Positions 1 to 7,806 of a DNA stretch of 64,000 nt are shown one piece after another. Both the position numbers and the translations under genes were made by a program. Source of the stretch: Desulfocicer vacuolatum DSM 3385. Its GTDB lineage: Bacteria; Desulfobacterota; Desulfobacteria; Desulfobacterales; Desulfobacteraceae. Location: assembly GCF_900176365.1 (NCBI RefSeq), contig NZ_FWXY01000019.1, forward strand, positions 1-64,000. Reading direction: 5' to 3'. Every line of letters begins with the position of its first letter. The first letter of the stretch is position 1. The notes beneath the pieces are model-generated. The model made no database searches and was not told where the DNA came from. It was given only the letters and a program-made list of their open reading frames with translations.

Positions 1-28
1 CCTCTTTTGTTTTGATCGGATATACCAT
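1..28 (-). CDS. 5' end of an unidentified gene, possibly cas5 (partial)
   Basis: Only nine codons lie inside the window (MVYPIKTKE), so the product cannot be identified from sequence. An ATG at 28-26 is preceded by GAGGTGAT, a good ribosome binding site, and it begins 33 bases after the stop of the HD-only Cas3 gene on the same strand. In type I-C loci cas3 is followed by cas5, whose products often open with a short M-x-Y-x-[IV] stretch. That order and the opening residues make cas5 a reasonable guess, but it is an inference only. The gene continues beyond the left edge. Confidence 0.35.
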
Positions 29-60
29 AAAATCACCTCAATGCCCCAGAGTTTAAATTT

Positions 61-714
61 TCAATTGAGGCGACTTCTATCCTGACACAGGGGGCAGAAT
101 TCATTATACAATTCAGAAAAATCACAAAACTTTGATCGGCAATCAGACTTGCTTTTATCCAGTGATCTTTCCGTATCTAAAAAATCAGCATCAACCAGGC
201 ATGAAAAAAGCATTCTTATAAAAAACTGTAGTTGAAAGCCAAGACGATTTTGTTCAAATGATATGGGAGGTTGCTTTGGGAAATCAGGAAGGGAATGCGG
301 AATCTCAATTTCTGGATAATGCTGTTCCATTCTATTTTTCAATGCAGAGGGTCCCATGTCACTCCAATTGGGTAAACCGCCATGATGCCCTGCAATACAA
401 TATGCCAGAAGTTTCCCGACATCTTTTGAATTTTTGTATAACCATTGAGCACCCGTAAAAGCGTGACTTGGGTGACCATCATAAAATTCACTGAATTCGT
501 CCACAATATTATTGACATGGCGAAGATATGCCTGCCAGAGGTAGCTTCCTTTACCCATATCATGACTTTTCCCCAAAATCCTACCCCATGCGCTGGCTCC
601 AAAATTTTTTGCAAAAGCCCCAGCTTTCGTGCAAACATTTTCCAAATGTTCATCAAGGAGCTGCCAATCTGATTTATCTTCTGAACTCGTTGAATGTGCA
701 TAAAATAGTTTCAT
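61..714 (-). CDS. cas3: HD-domain-only Cas3 (Cas3''), probably truncated
   Basis: The 217-residue product matches the N-terminal HD nuclease domain of type I Cas3. It opens with MKLFYAHS, has DEHLENV near residue 20, the metal-binding HD pair in KSHDMGKG, then GHPSH and IAGHHGG histidines, and RMLFSCLVDADFLDTE at the domain end. Cas3 normally continues into a DExH helicase of several hundred residues; here the frame stops about 30 residues after the HD domain, so no helicase is encoded. I chose the ATG at 714 because AGGTGA lies just upstream; the frame stays open further upstream but without a ribosome site. It could be a natural Cas3'' or a deletion derivative. The close start of the next gene argues that the helicase is missing rather than merely frameshifted. 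Confidence 0.8.
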   Translation of the reverse strand: MKLFYAHSTSSEDKSDWQLLDEHLENVCTKAGAFAKNFGASAWGRILGKSHDMGKGSYLWQAYLRHVNNIVDEFSEFYDGHPSHAFTGAQWLYKNSKDVGKLLAYCIAGHHGGLPNWSDMGPSALKNRMEQHYPEIEIPHSLPDFPKQPPISFEQNRLGFQLQFFIRMLFSCLVDADFLDTERSLDKSKSDCRSKFCDFSELYNEFCPLCQDRSRLN

Positions 715-1285
715 ATCTTCACCTGAAATCATATTTTTCTGAAACGTGTAAAACACTTTTAATCCAAAAATACTGGCCGGAATTACAAGCATAAAAACGC
801 ATTGAATAATACAAAAAAGGGTACAATCATTATAGTCCAAAACACTTGAAATATTTTCTTTATATTTTACCTTATAATCATTTTAAAAGTCATTACTCAC
901 AAAACATGAACCATATGGCTGTCTTTCTGTTAACGCATTTATTTAATTGTTACAATAAAAATATTTTTTTGCATTCACCATATAACCCCAAAAGAAATTT
1001 AAAATTTTTTAAAGAGTTCTCTCACCAAAATGGAAAAATTTCTCTAAAAACTGTAATATGAGAATGAAGCGTGCCAATTTTTTATAGAAAAAGATGACGA
1101 CGATTATAACTCTATGAATAATTTTGGTGTTGATAAATATCTGTAAAGGAGAGTATTTCTGGATCAATACTTATCGAAGAGAGGTGAGCTTGCAAACAAA
1201 AATCCCCAATGCATGCACAAGGCACACACCAGGGATTTCTTATTAAAACAATTCCAATTTTACACCGGACCCAGCCGGGAAAAAA
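715..1285. other. AT-rich intergenic region
   Basis: About 570 bases between the cas3 start and the gcdA stop. It is strongly AT-rich and carries only low-complexity open frames without ribosome sites. It must hold the promoter of the cas3 transcript and the 3' end of the gcd operon. Apart from the hairpin at 1194-1238, I see nothing recognisable and no CRISPR repeats. Confidence 0.6.
1194..1238 (-). terminator. Probable rho-independent terminator of the gcd operon
   Basis: Read on the minus strand, AAATCCC and GGGATTT enclose a stem that continues inward with G-T wobble pairs to a loop of about five bases. Five T residues follow. It lies about 50 bases after the gcdA stop codon, where the operon transcript should end. 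Confidence 0.55.
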
Positions 1286-3019
1286 CTACCCCTTAATAAT
1301 ACGGGGCAAAATCATCTGATGCTGGGGACAGATGGATTTGGGATTCTGATAGGCAGACCCGGTAAAGGCTTTCATATACCGGCGAATATCGTCCATATTG
1401 ACGATCTCATCCACATAACCCACCTGGGCACAATACTTGGGCCGGGAAAAAGTCTTATAATCCTCCACCACCTTGTTCATTTTTTCAATGACAGGCTCCA
1501 GGGGATTACCCGCATCCTTTTCTTTTACAAGACGACGGGAGTACATGGCCACAGCTGCGGTTTCGCCGTGCATGACATACACTTCACTTGCTGCCGTACC
1601 AATGGAAAAGGCATTGGTATCATTGCCCTGGGGACCGCCCAGAAGATAATGGGCCGCTGCAGATCCTTTACGTAAAAGCACCATCATCTGGGGAATATCT
1701 GTCTGCTGGATGGAATACACAAGGCTTTGTCCAATACCCAGAAGCTCTGCCTTTTCTGCGGTGTCACCCACATCAATGCCCGAGGTGTCCTGGAACCAGA
1801 TCAGGGGGATACGATCCCGACCGGCCAGGGTAACAAACTCGTTCATCTTGATCATGCCCTGGCGATAGAGCTTGCCGCCAATGCCGGGGTAATCGGCATA
1901 CTCAGGATAACCTTTGCCAAGATATCCCTGGCGGTTTCCAATGATGCCCACCAGATAGCCATCCACCTTGCAAAGGCCGGTGTATACTTCCGGACCATAA
2001 CCGGGACGAAACTCCATGCTTTCACTGTTGTCCACCAATCGTGCCAGGATTTCGTCAAAATCGTACACTTTTTTCTGGTCAATGGGCAAAAGCTTGTAGA
2101 GATCTTCAATGTCAAACTTAGGTTCTGCCGGTTCTGCCACCCTGAAAAACTTGGGATTATAGGCCGGGATGTCCTTCATATAATCTTTGAGACCGTCCAG
2201 CACCTCTTTTTCTTCCTCGTACACATATCGGAAAAATCCGGTCTCATCATAATGGACTTTGGGGGTACCCGGAGGATTGCTCTTAAAATGACGGGTATTT
2301 TCAATGAGCTGTTCGGCAGAATCCACATCAAAACCGCCCTTGGGGGCCATTCCGCTGACAATACCGGCACCGCCCACGGCAATGTTGCAATTTTTATGGG
2401 CAAACAAAATGGTGGGACTGATGCTCTGGTATCCACCGCCGGCAGGGTTGGTGCCATAGATGCCCGCCAGCACAGGAATACCCAGCTGATTGAGCTCGGA
2501 ATGTCTGTAAAAAGGTGCACCGGCACCCCTTCTGTTGGCATAAAACTGTTCCTGTTCGGTGAGTTTTGCACCGGAACAGTTCACCAGCCACACCAGGGGT
2601 ACATTCAGACGTTTGGCAAGATCGGTGACCCTTAAAATATTCTCAGACTGCCCTGCCAGCCATGCCCCTGCCATCACCTTGTTGTCAAACCCGATGATAA
2701 CGGCCCATTTGCCGGAAATTTTTCCCAGACCGTCAATGACATTGGTGGTGCCTTCGGAGTTATCAGCAGGATTGTAGAGCATGTGAAGGGGGGACCAGGT
2801 TCCGGGGTCCACTAAGTACTCCAATCTCTGCCACACGGTCATCACACCCCTGGCATTGATTTTTTCTTCAGGCAGCCCGGAATTTTTGATGACATCCACT
2901 GCTGCGGCTATTTCGCCTTCCACTTCTTTCAGGCGAAGGGCATTGTCTTCTCCCCTTTTGATCTGTCCTTTTTTCAGCGCAGTACCGAACTCAGGCATTT
3001 TTTCAAAATACGGTCTCAT
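1286..3019 (-). CDS. gcdA: Glutaconyl-CoA decarboxylase alpha subunit (carboxyltransferase)
   Basis: The 577-residue protein is a two-domain acyl-CoA carboxyltransferase that closely follows the Acidaminococcus GcdA pattern: LVDPGTWSPL near residue 70, ELNQLGIPVLAGIYGTNPAG near 180, SPTILFAHK, GYGPEVYTGL, IGGKLYRQGMIKMNEFVTL, WFQDTSGIDVG, GGPQGNDTNAFSIGTAA, and the family-typical tail SICPQHQMILPR. Known role: transfer of the carboxyl group of glutaconyl-CoA to protein-bound biotin, releasing crotonyl-CoA. It is the last gene of a minus-strand set with the biotin carrier, membrane subunit and acyl-CoA dehydrogenase, which supports glutaconyl-CoA over methylmalonyl-CoA or propionyl-CoA as substrate. 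A block of intergenic repeats separates it from gcdC, so it could have its own transcript. Confidence 0.9.
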   Translation of the reverse strand: MRPYFEKMPEFGTALKKGQIKRGEDNALRLKEVEGEIAAAVDVIKNSGLPEEKINARGVMTVWQRLEYLVDPGTWSPLHMLYNPADNSEGTTNVIDGLGKISGKWAVIIGFDNKVMAGAWLAGQSENILRVTDLAKRLNVPLVWLVNCSGAKLTEQEQFYANRRGAGAPFYRHSELNQLGIPVLAGIYGTNPAGGGYQSISPTILFAHKNCNIAVGGAGIVSGMAPKGGFDVDSAEQLIENTRHFKSNPPGTPKVHYDETGFFRYVYEEEKEVLDGLKDYMKDIPAYNPKFFRVAEPAEPKFDIEDLYKLLPIDQKKVYDFDEILARLVDNSESMEFRPGYGPEVYTGLCKVDGYLVGIIGNRQGYLGKGYPEYADYPGIGGKLYRQGMIKMNEFVTLAGRDRIPLIWFQDTSGIDVGDTAEKAELLGIGQSLVYSIQQTDIPQMMVLLRKGSAAAHYLLGGPQGNDTNAFSIGTAASEVYVMHGETAAVAMYSRRLVKEKDAGNPLEPVIEKMNKVVEDYKTFSRPKYCAQVGYVDEIVNMDDIRRYMKAFTGSAYQNPKSICPQHQMILPRIIKG

Positions 3020-3085
3020 TTTTTCTCCACATTTTTTTTATATAAAACTCAGACTAAGGTCTTGCAATAATTAGAGTTTCATTTT

Positions 3086-3135
3086 TTGTTGTGGGCAGGT
3101 CAGATCCCAATATGATCTGCCCATGGCAGTTATAT
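3086..3135 (-). repeat. Short palindromic repeat, family A
   Basis: A stretch of about 50 bases in which TGTGGGCAG and CTGCCCATGGCAG form the arms of a hairpin, followed by TTATATA. Related copies occur at 11957, 36157, 44075 and 47423, and degenerate ones at 3748, 11898, 12068 and 22336. Here it sits upstream of gcdA. Confidence 0.7.
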
Positions 3136-3139
3136 ACAA

Positions 3140-3283
3140 GGCAGCCTCCAAGGCAGCCTCAGCAGAGCCGCCCCCCCGATGGGGAATAGGAACCGGACAA
3201 TTGAGCTGTCTACAGTTCCGGTCCGGGCCCATTGCCCATCGGGGGGGCGGCGGTATAATATCATTTGGCTCCGCGTCTACGAC
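3140..3283. repeat. Long GC-rich hairpin repeat, family B
   Basis: A 17-bp perfect inverted repeat (3167-3183 and 3235-3251, beginning GCCGCCCCCCCGATGGG) encloses a 51-base centre containing AGGAACCGGACAATTGAG. After it comes TTTGGCTCCGCGTCTACGAC. A second copy lies at 12113-12256 and a shortened one at 22226-22312. It is non-coding and intergenic in all three places. Confidence 0.75.
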
Positions 3284-3322
3284 CCTATATTCGTTGCGTC
3301 CCACAGGACATGCCCGTTATAT
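3284..3322. repeat. Short repeat, family C
   Basis: Begins CCTATATT, has a GTCC/GGAC mini-palindrome in the middle, and ends TGCCCGTTATAT. The same pattern, inverted, is at 62914-62952; partial versions are at about 12257 and 47514. Confidence 0.55.
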
Positions 3323-3465
3323 GAAATTTTTACATTAAAGTACCACAGCAGCGGTACCGGGCTTACCATGGGCCCAGACTTGTGAATTTCCGGTTATCGC
3401 ATAAAAGGAAAGCGCCTTTAAAGAATTAACGATAATACCGATATCCAAGCCTGGACCCATCCAGA

Positions 3466-3681
3466 TTATTCTACAACCAGAAGAACCGCGTCCTCTTCAA
3501 CTTCATCGCCTTCTTTTACATTGAGTTTGGCAACGGTACCGTCACAGGGAATGTAAATAGGTGTTTCCATCTTCATGGCTTCAATTACCATGGCATCATC
3601 ATCTTCTTCCACCTTGTCGCCAACCTTTACATCAATCTGAATAATTTTTCCGGCCAGGGGGGCCAATAATTCTTCACTCAT
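3466..3681 (-). CDS. gcdC: Biotin carrier subunit of glutaconyl-CoA decarboxylase
   Basis: A 71-residue stand-alone biotinyl domain. The biotinylation motif EAMKMET places the modified lysine at residue 37, and LAPLAGKI and the closing GDEVEEDAVLLVVE are typical of the lipoyl/biotinyl fold. The protein carries the carboxyl group from the alpha subunit to the membrane beta subunit. Many gamma subunits have a long Ala/Pro linker and hydrophobic N-terminus; this one has neither, so it is soluble and must dock through GcdA/GcdD. AAGGAGA precedes the ATG. Confidence 0.9.
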   Translation of the reverse strand: MSEELLAPLAGKIIQIDVKVGDKVEEDDDAMVIEAMKMETPIYIPCDGTVAKLNVKEGDEVEEDAVLLVVE

Positions 3682-3747
3682 GGGATTCTCCTTATTTTGT
3701 ACATGAAAAAGCAGCTACCAAAATATCTGTATGCTTTACTTTTTCCA

Positions 3748-3785
3748 TTTTTGTTGTGGCAAGAAATCTTGCCATGGTCGTTTTT
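3748..3785. repeat. Degenerate family A repeat
   Basis: TTTGTTGTGGCAAG and CTTGCCATGG form a shorter version of the family A hairpin between gcdB and gcdC. The GGGCAG arms of other copies are changed to GGCAAG/CTTGCC while pairing is kept. Confidence 0.4.
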
Positions 3786-3825
3786 ATCGGAAAAACCACA
3801 GCAAACGCCACAGTTTTTTTAAATT

Positions 3826-4947
3826 TTATTGCAACAGCGTTAAAAAGATACCGGCAGCAATCACCGTGCCGATGACACCGGCCACATTGGGGCCCATGGC
3901 GTACATGAGCAGGTAATTCTTTTTATCTGCCTGCTGGCCCACTTTATGGACCACCCGGGCTGCCATGGGAACAGCGGATACACCGGCAGCACCCAGCAAT
4001 GGATTGATCTTATTTTTACGAAAAAGATTCATAACCTTGGCAATACACACCCCCACGGCCGTGCTGAGAATAAAGGCACACAATCCCAGAACAAAGATAA
4101 AAATAACCTTCCATTGAAGAAAATTCTCAGCATTCATGGTGGCACCCACGGGCAGCCCCAGAAAAATGGTGGCAATATTGAGCAACTCTTCCTGGGATGC
4201 CTTGGTGAGACGTTCCACCACCTTGGACTCCCGGAACAGATTGCCCACCATGAACATGGAGATCAAAGGAGCCGATGCCGGTACAATGAGAATAATCACA
4301 AAGGTTGCAACAATGGGAAAGAGAAGTTTTTCAAGCTTATTGACCTTGCGCCCTTTTTTCATGCGGATCTTTCGTTCTTTATCCGTGGTCAAGGCTTTCA
4401 TCACCGGAGGCTGGATAATGGGCACCAGGGCCATGTAAGAGTAGGCTGCCACCGCACAGATCCCCAACATATGGGGGGCCAGCTTGGAAGCCAGGAAAAT
4501 GGTGGTGGGACCGTCAGCGCCACCGATAATACCAATGGTGGCCGACTCCATGAAATCAAATCCCAAAAAGGTGTTGGCAATGAAAAAAGTTAAATAAACC
4601 CCGCCCTGGGCCGCTGCCCCAAGAAAAATCAAGGAAGGCATGGAAAGTAAAGGACCAAAATCGGTGAGGGCCCCCAGACCGAGAAAAATCAGGGGGGGAA
4701 TGATCTCCCAGTGAATGCCGTATTCATAAAATTTCCAAAGCAAGCCCTCTTCCGGGGCCATGAGGCCTGCCAGGGGAAGATTCGCAAGAATAATACCAAA
4801 CCCGATGGGGAGCAAAAGCAAAGGTTCATACTGCTTGGAGATGGCCAGATAGATCAAAACCAGTCCAACGACCCACATGAACATCATGCCCGGGGTCAAG
4901 TGCCAGAAACCGGTGGTGGTGGTTAAAAACTGCAATGCATCAAACAT
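3826..4947 (-). CDS. gcdB: Na+-pumping glutaconyl-CoA decarboxylase beta subunit
   Basis: A 373-residue polytopic membrane protein of the OadB/MmdB/GcdB family, which decarboxylates carboxybiotin and exports Na+. The diagnostic IGIIGGADGPTTIF motif carries the conserved aspartate used in Na+ transport, and there are many hydrophobic segments plus the family-typical NPLLGAAGVSAVPMAARV near the C-terminus. An ATG three codons upstream (4956) overlaps the ribosome binding site AAAGG, so the ATG at 4947, nine bases after it, is the better start. It lies between gcdD and gcdC in the same transcript. Confidence 0.9.
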   Translation of the reverse strand: MFDALQFLTTTTGFWHLTPGMMFMWVVGLVLIYLAISKQYEPLLLLPIGFGIILANLPLAGLMAPEEGLLWKFYEYGIHWEIIPPLIFLGLGALTDFGPLLSMPSLIFLGAAAQGGVYLTFFIANTFLGFDFMESATIGIIGGADGPTTIFLASKLAPHMLGICAVAAYSYMALVPIIQPPVMKALTTDKERKIRMKKGRKVNKLEKLLFPIVATFVIILIVPASAPLISMFMVGNLFRESKVVERLTKASQEELLNIATIFLGLPVGATMNAENFLQWKVIFIFVLGLCAFILSTAVGVCIAKVMNLFRKNKINPLLGAAGVSAVPMAARVVHKVGQQADKKNYLLMYAMGPNVAGVIGTVIAAGIFLTLLQ

Positions 4948-4996
4948 GTTAATCATCCTTTAAAAACAGGGAATATATCTTAAGCTCAACAAGTCA

Positions 4997-5131
4997 CTAT
5001 TTTTTTTTAGCCCCGGAGGCCACCATTTTATCCGTAATATAAGAGGTTATTTTCAAAGAAAAATAGAGCAGGCTCATTCCTCCCAGAACCCCTGTGATAC
5101 CTGAAATAAAAATGGTCATGGCATTGTTCAT
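4997..5131 (-). CDS. gcdD: Small membrane subunit of glutaconyl-CoA decarboxylase (GcdD/OadG-like)
   Basis: A 44-codon gene with a clear GGAGA ribosome site seven bases before its ATG. The product starts MNNAMTIFISGITGVLGGM, has one predicted membrane helix (about residues 6-26) and a basic tail ending AKKK. Its size, single helix and position directly before gcdB fit the small delta/gamma subunit (OadG, MmdD, GcdD) that holds these decarboxylase complexes together. Family sequence conservation is too low to prove it. It is short enough to be missed by ordinary gene callers. Confidence 0.7.
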   Translation of the reverse strand: MNNAMTIFISGITGVLGGMSLLYFSLKITSYITDKMVASGAKKK

Positions 5132-5176
5132 GGTTTGTTCTCCATCTTTTTTACATTTTACTGCGGCATAAAATCA

Positions 5177-5202
5177 GGCCCGGGTTGTTAAAAACCCGGG
5201 CC
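5177..5202 (-). terminator. GC-rich hairpin between the dehydrogenase and gcdD
   Basis: A perfect 10-bp stem (GGCCCGGGTT with AACCCGGGCC) and a six-base loop. On the minus strand it is followed by TGATTTTATG, a weak T stretch, so it may cut transcription partially or protect the upstream mRNA rather than end it. Confidence 0.45.
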
Positions 5203-5216
5203 CGGCCCCATATTTA

Positions 5217-6380
5217 TTAACGGTTGGCTTTTTTAATACCCAGGGCATCCAGAGCAATGATCATCTTACAGATATTTGCAGAACCTTCCACCATGCTGTA
5301 GGTGGGGGCATCCCTGTAAAATCGAGCCACAGGATACTCAGTGGAATATCCATAGGCACCCAGAATTCTCATGGCAAAATTGGAGGCTTTGGTGGCCACT
5401 TCTCCGGCCAGATATTTGGCTTTGGCCACATCCAGACCATTGTTGAGTTTGCCTTTGTCCTTTTCTGACGCTGCACGATACACCATGAAACGGGCTGCAT
5501 CTATTTCCGCTGCCATCTGGGCCAGCATGTCCTGGTTCATCTGGAAAGAACCGATCTTTTTGCCAAACTGTTTCCGGGTATTGCAGTATTTAACGGCCTC
5601 ATCAAGGCAGGCCTGGGCAAGACCCACACCACCTGCGGCAGCGGAGAGACGGGTATGGTTCAAGGAGCTGAACAGCACCTTTGTGCCGTCACCGGGTTTA
5701 CCCAGAATATTTTCCTTGGGCACCTTTACATTGTCCAGAAACACCTCTCCTGTGGGGGAGGAGTGGGAACCCAGCTTATCCAGGGCAGAGGTTTTAATGC
5801 CGTCAAAGTTTTTGGGCTCAATGACAAAGGCAGAAAGGCCTTTGCTGCCCTTTTCCTTGTCTGTATAAGCATAGCAGATGAGTACATCTGCAAAATCCGC
5901 ATTGGAGATCCAGGTTTTAGACCCGTTCAAAAGGTAATGATCATCTTTTTCTTCTGCCACTGTGGCCATGGCCATGACATCGGAACCGGCATCGGCCTCT
6001 GTGATACCAAACCCACCGATGTATTCTGCGGAACACAGTTTTTCCACATATTTTTGCTTGGCTTCTTCTGTTCCGTATTTAAAGATGGTAAAACCGCATC
6101 CCAGCACCTGCATGTTAACCTGAACCCGCAAAGAACTTGAATACCGGGCGATCTCTTCGGTGACGATCATGGCTGCCAGCCATCCCATGTCTTCTCCACC
6201 GTACTCTTCGGGAATCACAGTGCCGTAAAAACCCAGTTCACCCATGGGACGAACCGCCTCTTTATATGGGAAATAGTCATTGGCATCCCATTCGTCGGCA
6301 TTGGGGGCTATTTTTTTCTTTGCAAAATCTCTTACGGCTTTCTGAAGCATGCTCAATTCTGTTGACAGTCTAAAATCCAT
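5217..6380 (-). CDS. Acyl-CoA dehydrogenase, probably non-decarboxylating glutaryl-CoA dehydrogenase
   Basis: A 387-residue FAD-dependent acyl-CoA dehydrogenase with N-terminal helical, beta and C-terminal helical domains. GGFGITEADAGSD and WISNADFADV are the flavin-contact segments, RKQFGKKIGSFQ follows, and the catalytic base is Glu365 in YSMVEGSANI. In Desulfococcus multivorans a glutaryl-CoA dehydrogenase that stops at glutaconyl-CoA works with a separate Na+-pumping decarboxylase; from memory this protein closely resembles that enzyme. The adjoining gcdD-gcdB-gcdC-gcdA genes supply exactly that decarboxylase. Electrons probably go to ETF, which is not encoded here. The ATG is preceded by GGAGAG. 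Confidence 0.85.
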   Translation of the reverse strand: MDFRLSTELSMLQKAVRDFAKKKIAPNADEWDANDYFPYKEAVRPMGELGFYGTVIPEEYGGEDMGWLAAMIVTEEIARYSSSLRVQVNMQVLGCGFTIFKYGTEEAKQKYVEKLCSAEYIGGFGITEADAGSDVMAMATVAEEKDDHYLLNGSKTWISNADFADVLICYAYTDKEKGSKGLSAFVIEPKNFDGIKTSALDKLGSHSSPTGEVFLDNVKVPKENILGKPGDGTKVLFSSLNHTRLSAAAGGVGLAQACLDEAVKYCNTRKQFGKKIGSFQMNQDMLAQMAAEIDAARFMVYRAASEKDKGKLNNGLDVAKAKYLAGEVATKASNFAMRILGAYGYSTEYPVARFYRDAPTYSMVEGSANICKMIIALDALGIKKANR

Positions 6381-6504
6381 TGTTCTCTCCTGTTCGTGAT
6401 GCTTATTCCATTAATATTTTTATGAAACGCTTAAATCTCTTGAATTTTAATTAACAACCCTTTTTATACATAACCCCATGCAAGTCAGGGGTTACGAAAC
6501 GCCA

Positions 6505-7806
6505 TCATCCCTTTAAGGTTTTTTCAACGGTTTCCATGGCCATGCCAAACACCTTTTCATTGAATCTGGCTTTTAAGGCCGGGATGAGCATCTCCTCTGT
6601 GATGCCCCTGCCGCGTTTGGCAAGAAATCCCAAAGAGGCCAGGGCCCAGTCATGGCGTTTAATCTTCATTGCTTTGTAATCCACGGTCACCACCTCGGCA
6701 GCGGTTTCCGGTATGGTGACACTGGCCTCTTTAACCACAAGGGTCTCAGGTGTGAGTTTGGGAAATATTTTTTTACGACGCTGGACACCTTCATCACTCA
6801 GGGCAAGGACAATGGATGGGATTTCAAGCCCTGCATAACCGATTTCTTCCGGAGTCAGGATCAGTTCACTTACAGACTGTCCCCTTAAAACGGTGATATT
6901 ATAATCGTTCTTCATGGAGGCATTTAATCCTGCCACCATACCGGCAAAGCAGACAATATCCCCGGCCGTAACAATGCGCATGCCGGCACTTCCCAGGATG
7001 ACAATGTCCTCTCGTTTGGGATTGTCAAGGGTGACCTTCTGCTCCACGGTAACCGCTTCGGGATACACCGTTTTTTCAGCGGCAATGGCCCTGTAACGCT
7101 CCCCATATTCAGGGCGTTGATTTTTTTCCACCACACCGTCCATGGAGGGCATTTCCTCAATCATGGCATCAATGGCTGCAAGGTTTAACTTATTTCGTTT
7201 GGTGTAACGTCCGGTGCACATGCCAAGGGTTTCCACCATGGAAAAGCCTTTGTGCTGCATGGCTGTGACAAAATGGTCGGACAAAGCGGCATCATGGCCG
7301 GAATATCTGCCAATCCAGGTGGCACCGGCACTTTTTGCCACTTCGCAGATATCAATGGGAACCTCTGCATTATTAAGGAATTCAGATCCCACAACGGCAT
7401 CACTGGGGGTGGTGGCGGAATATTGCCCACCGGTCATGCCAAAATTAAAATTATTCAGAATAATCAGGGTGATATCCATATTTTTCCGGCATGAAGACAG
7501 CACATGGGCACCGCCGATACCAAGGCCTCCGTCACCCATGGTGACGATGACGTTCAACTCCGGATCGGCAAGTTTAAGGCCGGAGGCATAGGTCAATGCC
7601 CTGCCATGGAGTCCGTGAAGAGCATGGACATTGAAGAAAGTATCAAACAAACCGGAACATCCAATATCCGTGACAATGACGGTTTTTTCAGCGGGAATCC
7701 CCATTTTTACCAGAGCCTTGTCCAGCTCTTTGGTGATACGCTCATGGGTACAGCCGGGGCAGAATACCGGGGGACGGCTGGTATTTAATAAACTACTCAT
7801 TGTCAA
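6505..7806 (-). CDS. korB: 2-oxoacid:ferredoxin oxidoreductase, fused beta (TPP) and gamma subunits
   Basis: Residues 1 to about 250 are the thiamine diphosphate-binding beta subunit: FCPGC (Cys16, Cys19), then GDGGLGIGG and NNFNFGMTGGQYSATTP, the GDG...NN cofactor motif. Residues from about 262 onward form the pyruvate/ketoisovalerate oxidoreductase gamma domain (SAGMRIVTAGDIVCFAGMVAG, RGQSVSELILTPEEIGY). So the 433-residue protein is a natural beta-gamma fusion. It overlaps the alpha-subunit gene by 14 bases, implying translational coupling. Known reaction: 2-oxoacid + CoA + oxidised ferredoxin to acyl-CoA + CO2 + reduced ferredoxin. The substrate is not fixed by sequence; the neighbouring glutaryl-CoA genes suggest 2-oxoadipate, with 2-oxoglutarate the conservative alternative. 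Confidence 0.85.
   Translation of the reverse strand: MTMSSLLNTSRPPVFCPGCTHERITKELDKALVKMGIPAEKTVIVTDIGCSGLFDTFFNVHALHGLHGRALTYASGLKLADPELNVIVTMGDGGLGIGGAHVLSSCRKNMDITLIILNNFNFGMTGGQYSATTPSDAVVGSEFLNNAEVPIDICEVAKSAGATWIGRYSGHDAALSDHFVTAMQHKGFSMVETLGMCTGRYTKRNKLNLAAIDAMIEEMPSMDGVVEKNQRPEYGERYRAIAAEKTVYPEAVTVEQKVTLDNPKREDIVILGSAGMRIVTAGDIVCFAGMVAGLNASMKNDYNITVLRGQSVSELILTPEEIGYAGLEIPSIVLALSDEGVQRRKKIFPKLTPETLVVKEASVTIPETAAEVVTVDYKAMKIKRHDWALASLGFLAKRGRGITEEMLIPALKARFNEKVFGMAMETVEKTLKG

Noticed and set aside
846-1061. 71-codon open frame on the plus strand upstream of cas3
   Set aside because: TTG-type start without ribosome site, low-complexity AT-rich composition and no recognisable motif.
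1-1285. CRISPR array near cas3
   Set aside because: No regularly spaced direct repeats of 28-37 bases are present; any array lies outside the window.
1727-2635. 302-codon open frame antisense to gcdA
   Set aside because: Lies wholly within the strongly conserved gcdA gene; a shadow of its codon bias.
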